Below are positions 46,951-55,772 of a DNA stretch of 62,792 bases, piece by piece (the first letter of the stretch is position 1; every line of letters begins with the position of its first letter). The stretch is from the NCBI RefSeq assembly GCF_000428585.1, contig NZ_AUAF01000017.1, positions 1 through 62,792 on the forward strand, given 5' to 3'. Origin of the DNA: Zooshikella ganghwensis DSM 15267. GTDB taxonomy: Bacteria; Pseudomonadota; Gammaproteobacteria; Pseudomonadales; Zooshikellaceae. Under the pieces are notes generated by a model, which worked only from the letters and a program-made list of their open reading frames with translations, had not been told where the DNA came from and did no database searches. Both the position numbers and the translations under genes were made by a program.

Positions 46951-47076
46951 TATACCCAAAACGAAGGGTTTTTAGGGGCGGCCGTCAAGCGATGAAGCCC
47001 CCGGAGCTTATATTAATAAGTGACTGGGGTGAAGAGCGCTGACAACAAACCCTAAAAATGATTCGTGAAGGGTATA
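46951..47076. repeat. Dispersed TATACCC/GGGTATA element (126-bp copy B)
   Basis: 126 bp, TATACCCAAAACGAAGGG to GATTCGTGAAGGGTATA. Its two ends are imperfect inverted repeats: TATACCC, ACGAA and TTTTTAGGG in order with 3-nt gaps, 21 of 27 matching. It occupies most of the uvrD-hexR divergent region and ends 28 bp before the hexR ATG, so it forms the hexR leader. Confidence 0.85.
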
Positions 47077-47104
47077 TACATTGTTAATAGGAATGAGTTT
47101 GATA

Positions 47105-47962
47105 ATGCAGTCGAACAGCCTACTCAATCAAATCAGACAACAGTTTGCGGCATTAAGAAAGTCTGAGCAAAAAGTCGCTAGCTATGTGCTAAAACATCCA
47201 TCTGAAGCGATCCATTTGAGTATTGCTGATCTCGCATTAGCCACAGAAGTGAGTGAGCCTACTGTTGTACGTTTCTGTAGAGCGATAGGTTGTAAAGGGT
47301 TTCAGGATTTTAAGCTACAGCTAGCCCAAAATCTGGCTCAAAACAGTAATTTTGGTGCCTATCGCATTCAGCAAACTTACACACCCGCTACATTAGAAAC
47401 CGTTTTCGATAACACCATTGAAAGCCTATTAAAGGCTAAAAATACAGTTTCTGCCGCTATAGCTGAACAGGCTATTATCAGGCTGGCAAACAGTGAACGG
47501 GTTGAGTTTTACGGTTTTGGTGCATCAGGAATTGTTGCCCAAGATGCCCAGCATAAGCTCTTTCGTTTAATTAAACATTGTGCGGCATATACAGACCCCC
47601 ATATGCAGGCAATGTCTGCAGCCACACTGGGACCCGATGATACCGTGGTGGTTATTTCACAAACGGGGAGAACTGACGCATTACTACAAACGACACAGTT
47701 AGTAAAACAAGCATCAGCCAAAGTGATTGGTTTGTGTCCGGAACAAAGTCCTTTAGCACTCTTGGCTGACTGGGTATTAGATATTGGTATTCAAGAAGAT
47801 ACTGATCGCTATACACCTTTGTTATCACGTATTGCCCACTTAGTCGTCATAGATATGCTAGCAATGGGAGTTGCATTGACTAAAGAACCAGGCATTAATA
47901 ACCAACTCAAGCAAATTAAAGAAAACTTAAGAAAGCTACGATTAAATAAAAAAGAGAAATAA
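47105..47962 (+). CDS. hexR: RpiR-family transcriptional regulator HexR
   Basis: 285 residues from ATG 47105 (other starts at 47081 TTG and 47093 ATG; 47105 fits the HexR length). N-terminal RpiR HTH: LRKSEQKVASYVLKHPSEAI, LSIADLALATEVSEPTVVRF, CKGFQDFKLQLAQ. C-terminal SIS sugar-phosphate domain: VEFYGFGASGIVAQDAQHKL, DTVVVISQTGRTDALL. HexR in gammaproteobacteria represses glucose and Entner-Doudoroff genes and senses KDPG. Usually beside zwf/pgl/eda, here none is present. The leader is a repeat element. Confidence 0.88.
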   Translation: MQSNSLLNQIRQQFAALRKSEQKVASYVLKHPSEAIHLSIADLALATEVSEPTVVRFCRAIGCKGFQDFKLQLAQNLAQNSNFGAYRIQQTYTPATLETVFDNTIESLLKAKNTVSAAIAEQAIIRLANSERVEFYGFGASGIVAQDAQHKLFRLIKHCAAYTDPHMQAMSAATLGPDDTVVVISQTGRTDALLQTTQLVKQASAKVIGLCPEQSPLALLADWVLDIGIQEDTDRYTPLLSRIAHLVVIDMLAMGVALTKEPGINNQLKQIKENLRKLRLNKKEK

Positions 47963-48108
47963 TTCACACTATTAAAATAGTTTCATAGGAAGTAGTATTA
48001 AACATTGATATTTACCACTTTTCTTCATGAGGTTGTCACTTTAATTTCATAATTTCGTCATTTGAATATTGCATCTTACCAATAACGATACAACAGAAAG
48101 GTGCGGCT

Positions 48109-48291
48109 ATGCGTATTGAAACAGCAGAAACTAACAATAATAATCAATTTTCAACGCAACACCCTGTTAAATCTAACCGAGAGAAATCTTCTCAGCGTTC
48201 TTTATTAGCGCGGAGGGCTATTGAAGACTACTTTGAAAACAAACGATTAAATTCGCTCATTGGTGATGACTACTGGGGAAAGAGTAATTAA
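48109..48291 (+). CDS. Small protein, PA3496-like
   Basis: 60 residues, starting MRIETAETNNNNQF, with a basic C-terminal half: LLARRAIEDYFENKRLNSLI. The RRAIED-x-x-E-x-x-R-L pattern resembles the PA3496 family of small proteins found in pseudomonads (putative envelope integrity). AAAGGTG lies 7 nt upstream of the ATG, and a hairpin follows the stop. No signal peptide, no membrane segment. Function not known. Confidence 0.6.
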   Translation: MRIETAETNNNNQFSTQHPVKSNREKSSQRSLLARRAIEDYFENKRLNSLIGDDYWGKSN

Positions 48292-48326
48292 AAACTAACA
48301 TTAGCCATAGTACGCAAACTGAGCTA

Positions 48327-48360
48327 GTAACAATAGATGCCTACAGGCAACTATTGTTAC
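48327..48360. terminator. Long hairpin between small gene and DUF4123 gene
   Basis: GTAACAATAG (48327-48336) pairs with CTATTGTTAC (48351-48360); inside, TGCC (48338-48341) pairs with GGCA (48346-48349) around TACA after one A-A mismatch. Located between converging genes 10 nt before the DUF4123 stop; a bidirectional terminator without a good T-run. Confidence 0.6.
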
Positions 48361-48369
48361 GCATATTTA

Positions 48370-49242
48370 TTAAGCAACACTATTGAGTAAAACACCTCTG
48401 TCCTTCGTACTGACTTTTTCCCAGTAATTCAAAATTGCCTGACTCAAAATAGTGCCTTCTGCACTAATAGGTGTCAAAAAGTCTACTAAACTATTAATAT
48501 AACCAAACTCAATGAGCGACTGAGCATCAATCGTCGTGGCAGCTCTTTTTAATTTATTAAAAAGTTTTATTGTCTTGCTGGATTTTCCCTCATTCAGTCC
48601 ATCCAGCTCATCCAATAAATTATTTTGTATCGACTGGGTTAAAGCATAAGCTAAAGCCTGGTTGATTAATATTGAAAACTGCTGCCGGCTAATAATTAAT
48701 GAAGTTCTTGTTTCATAAATATCCGCATTATCACCTTCCTTAGCCAAATCAAACAGCTCATTAGTCATCAAGTCTGCACCAATGAGCCGAGAGGCAGGAC
48801 CAATGAGTTGATTAAACTGGTAGCATGCCAATGTACGACTCAATAACCTTAATAAAGTTGGGTTATAATACCGGATATGTATCCAATGCTTATTAGGTAA
48901 AATAAATTCCAATACACGTTGTAAGTGTACAAAATAAGCTGCAATATCTTCTGTACAAAAAGCAAAAAAACCTAGCGGTTCCAGACATGACTTATTAAGA
49001 AGCCACTCATATAATGTGCTATCTGGCTCCAGTTTAATCAGGTAAGGTGCTTGTGCAAACAAATCTTCTGCAGGTGTCCCTCTGAATAAAGATTCACACT
49101 GAGGGTTGAAGTTATCATCAAGCTCCCATATTTTGTCAGGTAATTCAGCTTCGCAAGCTGAGTCTAATACAAAATACAGGTTATCTGCCCCCTCTTCTTT
49201 TATTGCTGCAGACATCTTATCCCGATAGGCTACGAGCAGCAT
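48370..49242 (-). CDS. DUF4123 domain protein (type VI effector-adaptor family)
   Basis: 290 residues from ATG 49242, just behind a strong GGAGGGAG site; the first ATG at 49260 lacks one. DUF4123 pattern: YFVLDSACEAELPDKIW, LFRGTPAEDLFAQAPYLIKL, LEFILPNKHWIHIRYYNPTL, RTLACYQFNQLIGPASRLI. DUF4123 proteins usually act as chaperone/adaptors (TEC/Tap-1) loading T6SS effectors on VgrG. No vgrG, effector or other T6SS gene is here, so it is orphan. The C-terminal part (about 190-290) is helical and not recognised. Confidence 0.78.
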   Translation of the reverse strand: MLLVAYRDKMSAAIKEEGADNLYFVLDSACEAELPDKIWELDDNFNPQCESLFRGTPAEDLFAQAPYLIKLEPDSTLYEWLLNKSCLEPLGFFAFCTEDIAAYFVHLQRVLEFILPNKHWIHIRYYNPTLLRLLSRTLACYQFNQLIGPASRLIGADLMTNELFDLAKEGDNADIYETRTSLIISRQQFSILINQALAYALTQSIQNNLLDELDGLNEGKSSKTIKLFNKLKRAATTIDAQSLIEFGYINSLVDFLTPISAEGTILSQAILNYWEKVSTKDRGVLLNSVA

Positions 49243-49872
49243 TACTCCCTCCGTTGGCATTTTATGCGTGTTTGCTTTTATTTGATCATATTATCCGCAA
49301 ACAGAATTTGGTTTGATCCTTTTTACTTTTCTTATTGATCTTTACTTATATACTAGCCATAACGTACTTCGTACGATCATCACCTTAGCCTAGCACAACT
49401 TATAAACTACGCCATGTCAAGTAGTGAATCTAAATCCACTTTCAAAAGCTATATGGTATCAGCTCACCCTACTCTCTACGAGAATCAAGGTTACTCATCA
49501 CTGATACACAATACCTATATTTACCACTATTTTATTTAAAAAATTTTATACGACCTCGCACAAGCATAGCTAAATTTAATATATAAGACATTATACGTAT
49601 ATTATAAAAAACATACTACTCAGATCAGTGGTAGAATACACTGGATTAAGCAATATAAAAGTAAGCTATTAGACTACTCCAGGCTTGGACACATTACTCG
49701 CTGATTCTTCAACGCCAAAATAAAACGAATGTTTTATTTTGGCGTCCTATGATTTATTTAAAAGCCTGCTAGAAGAATAAGGTAATTGAATACCCTAAAG
49801 GAATTGCACATAAAATATGTGTGTGATGGTTAGCGATTACACTCATGCAATGTATAAATTATTGGAAATATT
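49243..49872. other. Intergenic region between DUF4123 and ubiV genes
   Basis: About 630 bp, AT-rich, both flanking genes on the minus strand. The only structure found is the 15-bp stem at 49712-49745. A small palindrome CGTAC-TTC-GTACG is near 49363. No gene seen. Confidence 0.4.
49712..49745. other. Perfect 15-bp stem-loop downstream of ubiV
   Basis: ACGCCAAAATAAAAC (49712-49726), loop GAAT, GTTTTATTTTGGCGT (49731-49745). All 15 pairs match. It lies 128 nt after the ubiV stop on the minus strand; without a T-run afterwards. Could end the ubiUV transcript or be a small-RNA structure. Confidence 0.6.
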
Positions 49873-50760
49873 TTATCCAGTTACAATCAGTCCCGGCTCC
49901 CCATACCAATAACCATTGCATTCATCTTCAGCCAAATTACTTAAAGTCTCAGTACTATCAAAACGACCATTTAAAGCTTGTTGCGCAGCATTTATCACTT
50001 CTAACGTACCTTCGAGTTGAGGTGAAACCCTAACGATATCAACCCCAACGTCAGCCAATGTATTTATTAATGGTAACAAATTACACTTTTTACCTGATAA
50101 CGTTTGAATACCATTGAGTGTAAATAACTGGTCTTTTTCTCTGGTTTGAACGCTCAGCCCTTCCGGATCATCCAAGCAATTACGCTGACAATTGTCTTTT
50201 TGTACACCTTTCGCTCTTGAAGAAAAACACCTGGCAGAAAATGCCAATGGTAACCATCCATAACTAAATACTTCAACTTCAGGTCGTGCCTGCTCTGTCT
50301 TATCAAGCTCAAGCAATGTCTCTTTAATCTGTTGACCGGACATTTCAACTGGTGGTACCCAGCGAATCAGCCCTTTATCCAATAATACAGACAAGCTTAG
50401 ATGGTTATAAATATTGATACTGCTACCTATCACAAAAGGAACTTGCATTCGTGCGAGCAAAGCAACGGCAGACATATCATTCGCCTCAACCGTTATCCCC
50501 GCATTGCAGACTCGCTCAATCAATTTATAGTCACTATTTGCACAGACTAATGCCAAACTGGATAAATAAACCTGCTTCCCTGCAGCTTGTAAGTTTTTTC
50601 CAATAGCCAGCCAATCCTCTAGTGACAGATCATTACGCTTAGCACATACCGTCTCGCCAAGATAAATATCGTCTACGGCACTTGGCGCTATTTGCTCATA
50701 AAAATGGATGACTTTTTCTTTTGTCCAGTAAAAAGGTATTGCAGACAAAGATAGTTTCAT
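49873..50760 (-). CDS. ubiV: U32-family protein UbiV (O2-independent ubiquinone hydroxylation)
   Basis: 295 residues from ATG 50760, matching the family N-terminus (MKLSLSAIPFYWTKEKV). The 4Fe-4S cysteines are visible: one at residue 39 (LGETVCAKR) and a group in ARCFSSRAKGVQKDNCQRNC. PLAFSARC and EGLSVQTR are other conserved blocks. With UbiU and UbiT it performs ubiquinone ring hydroxylations without oxygen (prephenate as donor). Starts 8 nt after ubiU ends, so co-transcribed. Confidence 0.93.
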   Translation of the reverse strand: MKLSLSAIPFYWTKEKVIHFYEQIAPSAVDDIYLGETVCAKRNDLSLEDWLAIGKNLQAAGKQVYLSSLALVCANSDYKLIERVCNAGITVEANDMSAVALLARMQVPFVIGSSINIYNHLSLSVLLDKGLIRWVPPVEMSGQQIKETLLELDKTEQARPEVEVFSYGWLPLAFSARCFSSRAKGVQKDNCQRNCLDDPEGLSVQTREKDQLFTLNGIQTLSGKKCNLLPLINTLADVGVDIVRVSPQLEGTLEVINAAQQALNGRFDSTETLSNLAEDECNGYWYGEPGLIVTG

Positions 50761-50768
50761 ATTATTTC

Positions 50769-51767
50769 TTACTGCCATGGCCGAGAGTAAGCTCCTAGTG
50801 TTGTTTGTACACCCTCAGACAGCTTACATAGCTGTTGAGCCCACTGCTCCTGTACTAAAAACTTTTCAGGGTTAGTATTAAGCTGATCAATGGCTTCGCG
50901 CCAAATGCGCACAACATTGGCCACATAAGCAGGACTGCGTTGGCGCCCTTCGATTTTTACTGCTTTCACACCCATTTGATAAAGCTCAGGCAACAAACTC
51001 AGTGTATTCAAGCTGGTTGGCTCTTCTAGCACATGAAAGGTTTCCTGATTGACTTGAAAGCGTCCCTTACACAAAGTGGGATAGCCTGCTGGCTCATCCG
51101 GTTGATAACGATCGATAAGAACACCATTTAGGCGAACATCAAGATGTTGCTCCTGTGGCTCCCAACGCACATGATGGGCAGGTGAACAAGCGCCATTTTT
51201 ATTAGGTGACTCTCCCGTCAAATAAGACGACAAGTGACAACGTCCTTCAGCCATAATACATAAGCTACCAAATGCAAATACCTCAATATCAACAGGTGAG
51301 TTGGCTACCACTTGGGCAACTTGCTTGGCAGACAGTACTCTGGGCAAAACAGCTCGTTTAACAGCAAATGTCTCCTGATAAAAGCTTAATGCTTGAGGAT
51401 GGGTTGCTGAGCCCTGCACTGATAAATGTAATGGTAAGTGAGGGTAGTGCTGATGTGCATATGCCATAAGCCCTATATCAGCAATGATTAATGCATCAAC
51501 ATTCAGTGATGCTGCTTTATCAATAGCCTGCAACCATGGTGTGATTTGTGCCCCTTGTGGATAAGTATTCAATGCCAGAAAGACTTTAGTGCCTTGCTGT
51601 TTAGCAAACTGAATACCTTCTTCCAACTTTCCTGTGGAAAAGTTCAAGCCCGGAAAGTGACGTGCATTGGTTTGGTCACGAAAGCCAACATAAACGGCAT
51701 CGGCTCCATGGGTAACTGCTGCTTTTAGGGCAGGCAAATTACCCGCTGGACACACAAGCTCTAACAT
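50769..51767 (-). CDS. ubiU: U32-family protein UbiU (O2-independent ubiquinone hydroxylation)
   Basis: 332 residues from ATG 51767 (GAGGT 7 nt upstream; the ATG at 51773 is too near). ELVCPAGNLPALKAAVTHGA, DQTNARHFPGLNFS, the FeS cysteines in LCIMAEGRCHLSSYLTGES, NGACSPAHH and TLCKGRFQV (four Cys), then VKIEGRQRSPAYVANVVRIW. This is very close to E. coli UbiU. First gene of ubiUV, divergent from ubiT with an FNR box between. Confidence 0.95.
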   Translation of the reverse strand: MLELVCPAGNLPALKAAVTHGADAVYVGFRDQTNARHFPGLNFSTGKLEEGIQFAKQQGTKVFLALNTYPQGAQITPWLQAIDKAASLNVDALIIADIGLMAYAHQHYPHLPLHLSVQGSATHPQALSFYQETFAVKRAVLPRVLSAKQVAQVVANSPVDIEVFAFGSLCIMAEGRCHLSSYLTGESPNKNGACSPAHHVRWEPQEQHLDVRLNGVLIDRYQPDEPAGYPTLCKGRFQVNQETFHVLEEPTSLNTLSLLPELYQMGVKAVKIEGRQRSPAYVANVVRIWREAIDQLNTNPEKFLVQEQWAQQLCKLSEGVQTTLGAYSRPWQ

Positions 51768-51828
51768 ATACATACCTCAAGCAGCAGGAAAATGTTCAGC
51801 AAAGTAACATAGTCTGCCCACACTACAG

Positions 51829-51842
51829 TTGATTGATATCAA
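51829..51842. promoter_or_regulatory. Perfect FNR/Anr box between ubiU and ubiT
   Basis: TTGATTGATATCAA: TTGAT-N4-ATCAA, the exact FNR/Anr consensus. It sits about 62 bp from the ubiU ATG and 69 bp from the ubiT ATG. A centre near -41 from a start at about 51877 would place it as an activator site for ubiT; TCTAGAT around 51863 is a plausible -10. ubiTUV are known FNR-dependent genes in E. coli. Confidence 0.88.
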
Positions 51843-51910
51843 CGCAATTCTTTTACGGGTTTTCTAGATTGAAGCACTATTGATGACAACGAAGATAACC
51901 ATTACTTACC

Positions 51911-52393
51911 ATGAACTTACTGTTTACTGCTCTTGAGAAGCATGCAGCACTCTTAACAAAACCTGTGCACTTGTGCCCCACAATGATACAAACACATGTA
52001 TTGGAGAAGCTTCTCAACCATTTATTGAGTTCAGTTATTGATGAAGGGGAGCTCGACTTTCTTGAAGATCAGTGGATTGAACTTAAGCTGCTAGATTGCG
52101 ATTTAAGCTATTTTTTAGGCTATAACTCACAAGCTCAACGTTGTCTTGTGCAAGATAAAGGAGCAGCAGACGCCAGCATCAGCTGCAAATTAACTGATGC
52201 CATCTTACTGATAACACAACAGGTTGACCCTGACACATTATTCTTTCAACGGCGACTTTTACTGGAAGGCAATACAGCGCTAAGTCATGGCTTCAAAAAT
52301 ATACTCGACACTGTTGAGCTTGACCAACTTGGCTTTCCACTTAGCCACGGTATTCAGTTGCTGTCGAGAGCTTTCCCTCAACCACAGACTTAA
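51911..52393 (+). CDS. ubiT: UbiT, SCP2 sterol-carrier-like ubiquinone factor
   Basis: 160 residues. SCP2 core: LLNHLLSSVIDEGELDFLED, DASISCKLTDAILLI, VDPDTLFFQRRLLLEGNTAL and LDTVELDQLGFPL. UbiT (YhbT) binds quinone intermediates for anaerobic ubiquinone synthesis with UbiU and UbiV. Divergent from ubiU across an FNR box. Its last 4 nt overlap the end of the converging VanZ-like gene. Confidence 0.9.
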   Translation: MNLLFTALEKHAALLTKPVHLCPTMIQTHVLEKLLNHLLSSVIDEGELDFLEDQWIELKLLDCDLSYFLGYNSQAQRCLVQDKGAADASISCKLTDAILLITQQVDPDTLFFQRRLLLEGNTALSHGFKNILDTVELDQLGFPLSHGIQLLSRAFPQPQT

Positions 52394-52836
52394 TTCTCCA
52401 ACTTAATAAAAACCAGCTTTACTCTTAAATTAAGCCAATAAAACACGGTAGCCCACTCATTACCATAACGTGCCTGGGCTACCAATATACTTGGTATCAT
52501 TCCCAAGAATACAATACCCAAATAGCCACTCACTAAATCATAGTAAGAAAACGTTCTATAAAAAATATACTGTTGGGAAAACTCCGCATACGTTGCATAA
52601 ATTGCCGTTATAACTGCAACTAAACAAACACTAAAAATACGCCACTTTCTTAAAACACCCAAAATATTAATACCCAGCGTTAAAACAATAAACCCCATTG
52701 CTAAAAAATGACCTAATTTATCCCCCCCAGGAAACTTATAAACTCGATACAGAACATAAGGCAGAGTGCCTTGTTCCGCACAATAAATAATCCAAACAAT
52801 TAGGCAAGAAAGTACAAAAAAGCCAAACTTAATCAT
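52390..52836 (-). CDS. VanZ-like family membrane protein
   Basis: 148 residues with about four membrane helices. The VanZ signature is seen in PGGDKLGHFLAMGFIVL (about 37-53) and TYAEFSQQYIFYRTFSYYDL (about 82-101; E-x-S-Q and R-x-F-x-x-x-D). Function unknown; named after the teicoplanin-resistance accessory protein but the family is broad. Converges on ubiT with 4 nt overlap. Confidence 0.8.
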   Translation of the reverse strand: MIKFGFFVLSCLIVWIIYCAEQGTLPYVLYRVYKFPGGDKLGHFLAMGFIVLTLGINILGVLRKWRIFSVCLVAVITAIYATYAEFSQQYIFYRTFSYYDLVSGYLGIVFLGMIPSILVAQARYGNEWATVFYWLNLRVKLVFIKLEN

Positions 52837-53044
52837 GAATATTTATTATTGAATGTATTTCGGTACGAAAAAATATTTTGATGTGCATATTTCAGAAGAG
52901 TAGATTCGCACCATAGAAATAACAATTAAATTACTGCTTAATTATTACTCATAACAAAGATTATACTTTCAAAAACAACAACTACACATTAAAGTAACAC
53001 CTAATCCCCCTTTCAACCCATAGGGAAAATAACAGACAGACTTT

Positions 53045-54751
53045 ATGAGCTTATTTGACGTTAACACAGTACGGCAAGACTTTTCAGGACTTCACCATAC
53101 AGTGCATGGACACCCTTTAGTTTATTTTGATAATGCCGCTACAACACATAAGCCAACAGATGTTATAAAGGCTGAGATGGATGTTTATCAACAGTGTAAT
53201 GCCAACGTTCATCGTGCCAGCCACTACCTAAGTAGTATCGCTACCCAGCGCTTTGAAAATGCCCGTCACAAAGTTCAACACTTTATTAATGCCAATCGAC
53301 CCGAAGAGATTATCTGGACTAAAGGTGCAACTGAAAGCTTAAATTTGATTGCACAAAGTTATGCTTTATCCACCTTACAAAAAAACGATGAAATACTCAT
53401 ATCACCGCTCGAACATCATGCGAATATTGTTCCCTGGCAAATAGTTACTCAACAAACCGGCGCTCAGCTTAAAGTTTTGCCACTTAATAATGCACTACAC
53501 ATTGATACTCAGATAGTACAACAACACATTTCTGAAAAAACACGATTACTTATCCTGACGCATGTATCCAATGCACTAGGAGTCATCAATGATGTTGCTG
53601 CTCTTTGTAAACTCGCCAAACAGCATAACATCATAACAATTGTAGATGGTGCACAAGCTGTCGGGCACTTTCCCATTGATGTACAACAACTAGGATGTGA
53701 TTTTTACGTTTTCTCAGGTCATAAAATGTATGGTCCAACAGGTATAGGAGTGCTTTATGGTCGCTATGACTTGCTTGAAGCTATGCCCCCCTGGCAAACA
53801 GGTGGTGAAATGATCCAGCAAGTCAGTTTTGATAAAACAACCTATAACCAACTTCCCTTCAAGTTTGAACCCGGCACCCCCAACATCGCAGGTGCTGTTG
53901 GTTTAGGAGCCGCCATAGATTACTTACAAAAACATGATAGAGCACAGTTGATAAATTATGAACACCAATTAATGAATTACCTGCAGAATTCATTAAACAC
54001 CTTTTCTGATATACATGTCATCGGGTCTTCAAAGCAAGTAGAGCAACCAGATAAAATACCCATTGCAGCTCTGACGTTTTCTCATGCACATATTCAAGAC
54101 ATTGGCCTGTTACTTGATCAAAAAGGCATAGCGGTTAGAGTGGGCCATCACTGTACTATGCCACTTATGGAATATTTAGGTGTTTCGGGAACGCTGAGAG
54201 TTTCACTTTCATTTTATAACACCCAACAAGAAATTGATTGGCTAATTGAGTCACTGCATAACATTTTAGAACATGCAGAGGATAAGCCGATTTATTGTCC
54301 AAACACACCGCCTAAAGGCTTACAGTTTTTTGTACTCGATAGCCAACAAATAACTTCAAAACTTCTACAGCAGAAAAACTGGGAAAGCCGCTATCGACTT
54401 ATTATGCAAAATAGCAAACAATTACCGCCATTGCCTACAGAATATAAAACTGAAGCGAACCGAATATCAGGGTGTGAAAGTGAGGTGTGGCTGATTTCAA
54501 GTTTTGATGAACAAAGTAAAACGCTTCAATTTTGGGCTGACAGTAATGCGCGTATTTTAAGAGGATTACTAACACTAGTCATAAGCTATGTTAATCATAA
54601 AACTCCTGAAGATATTCTAACAACTGACTTCCAAGTGTTATTTTCCACTCTCGATTTAGCTCACCATTTAAGTCCATCAAGAAGCAATGGCTTAAATAGT
54701 ATCGTACATACTATTCAACAAATAGCACGAGACTATGTTAGCGAAATTTAA
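53045..54751 (+). CDS. csdA: Fused cysteine desulfurase-SufE (CsdA-CsdE) protein
   Basis: 568 residues. Residues 1 to about 410 are a group II cysteine desulfurase: YFDNAATTHKP, HRASHYLSS, the PLP Lys in FSGHKMYGPTGIGV (about 228), and the catalytic Cys near 370 in VGHHCTMPLMEYLGV. Residues about 430-568 are SufE/CsdE-like: WESRYRLIMQNSKQLPPLP, NRISGCESEVWLISSF with the acceptor Cys at about 477. So sulfur donor and acceptor are joined. In E. coli csdA, csdE and tcdA are adjacent; tcdA is 1.7 kb further on here. Confidence 0.93.
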   Translation: MSLFDVNTVRQDFSGLHHTVHGHPLVYFDNAATTHKPTDVIKAEMDVYQQCNANVHRASHYLSSIATQRFENARHKVQHFINANRPEEIIWTKGATESLNLIAQSYALSTLQKNDEILISPLEHHANIVPWQIVTQQTGAQLKVLPLNNALHIDTQIVQQHISEKTRLLILTHVSNALGVINDVAALCKLAKQHNIITIVDGAQAVGHFPIDVQQLGCDFYVFSGHKMYGPTGIGVLYGRYDLLEAMPPWQTGGEMIQQVSFDKTTYNQLPFKFEPGTPNIAGAVGLGAAIDYLQKHDRAQLINYEHQLMNYLQNSLNTFSDIHVIGSSKQVEQPDKIPIAALTFSHAHIQDIGLLLDQKGIAVRVGHHCTMPLMEYLGVSGTLRVSLSFYNTQQEIDWLIESLHNILEHAEDKPIYCPNTPPKGLQFFVLDSQQITSKLLQQKNWESRYRLIMQNSKQLPPLPTEYKTEANRISGCESEVWLISSFDEQSKTLQFWADSNARILRGLLTLVISYVNHKTPEDILTTDFQVLFSTLDLAHHLSPSRSNGLNSIVHTIQQIARDYVSEI

Positions 54752-55058
54752 GTAATAAAGTGTGAAACAGAATTTTTCCTTGACTATCGTGCGAATTAAA
54801 TATTTGCTTTCAGGCATGTTCACTGAGAGTGACACAGTCTATTCGCGGATAGGCTGATCGGCGTATTCCTAAACAATATTTAAACTAAACTGCACTTTTA
54901 TCTCTTACTTACTAAACCTGATGTCTTATCATGCAGTCGCAATTGCTATTAGTGCTTTCCTTGGTGTATATATGTGACCTCTATTATTTTTAGGACTGCC
55001 TTAAATTAGCAAGAGGTTGAAAAATCAGCGTAACGTTTATTAATAGTTGAATAAAGCA
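54752..55058. other. Intergenic region, nothing distinctive
   Basis: 307 bp between the csdA-csdE fusion and the DUF4184 gene. AT-rich; no hairpin with T-run and no repeat-family copy seen. Confidence 0.35.
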
Positions 55059-55772
55059 ATGCCGTACACACTTTCACATGCAATAATCAGCCTTCCTGTA
55101 TCAGTAATGACGCGAGGAAAGATTCCGCTTGCAGCATTAGTTGTTGGTAGCATTTCACCAGATTTTCCGTATCTGTTAGCACTTACTCCAACAGAAGCCC
55201 CGGGGCATTCTGTGCTCGGAGTATTCACCCATTGTCTTATACCTTCTCTTTTGATGTTACTTGCATGGTACCTCTGGTTAGCAGGCCCTACATTGGACCT
55301 GTTGCGATTGCCAAAAGAGTCACAGTCATTCGGTGTAATGCCTTTTTTTATGATTGTATTTGGAGTGCTAATTGGTGCATACAGTCATGTATTGTGGGAT
55401 GCAACAAGCCATGCTGATGGAGCATTTGTTATTAACAGTGAATTCTGGAACAAAGCGTTTTTTTCCCTACCACTGTATAAATGGAATCAATACGGCAGTG
55501 GTATCCTGGGCCTGATAGCGTTGTCCTCTTGGTATTTATATACTGTGGCTAGTAATCACCAAGCTAAATATCAAGGCAAGTTAACCTTGGGTCTCAGCAT
55601 CTATGGAACATGCACCATATTTTTTATAGTACTGGCAAATGTTATCCATGGCTCCAGTACGCTTACAGATTACGCTGTTCGTTCTGCTAATGGGGCCATC
55701 ACTGGTTGTTTTGTCGGCATGTTTATTTATGCGCTCGTGGTCAATTTGCAGAAACGAACAAATACTCCCTAA
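55059..55772 (+). CDS. DUF4184 family membrane protein
   Basis: 237 residues from ATG 55059, matching the family start MPYTLSHAIISLPV; a TTG at 55047 is also in frame. Conserved block IPLAALVVGSISPDFPYLL (about 24-42) and GAYSHVLWDATSH, with histidines and acids in a multi-helix membrane protein (about six helices). DUF4184 members resemble metal-dependent membrane hydrolases; the function is unknown. Ribosome binding site weak. Confidence 0.83.
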   Translation: MPYTLSHAIISLPVSVMTRGKIPLAALVVGSISPDFPYLLALTPTEAPGHSVLGVFTHCLIPSLLMLLAWYLWLAGPTLDLLRLPKESQSFGVMPFFMIVFGVLIGAYSHVLWDATSHADGAFVINSEFWNKAFFSLPLYKWNQYGSGILGLIALSSWYLYTVASNHQAKYQGKLTLGLSIYGTCTIFFIVLANVIHGSSTLTDYAVRSANGAITGCFVGMFIYALVVNLQKRTNTP

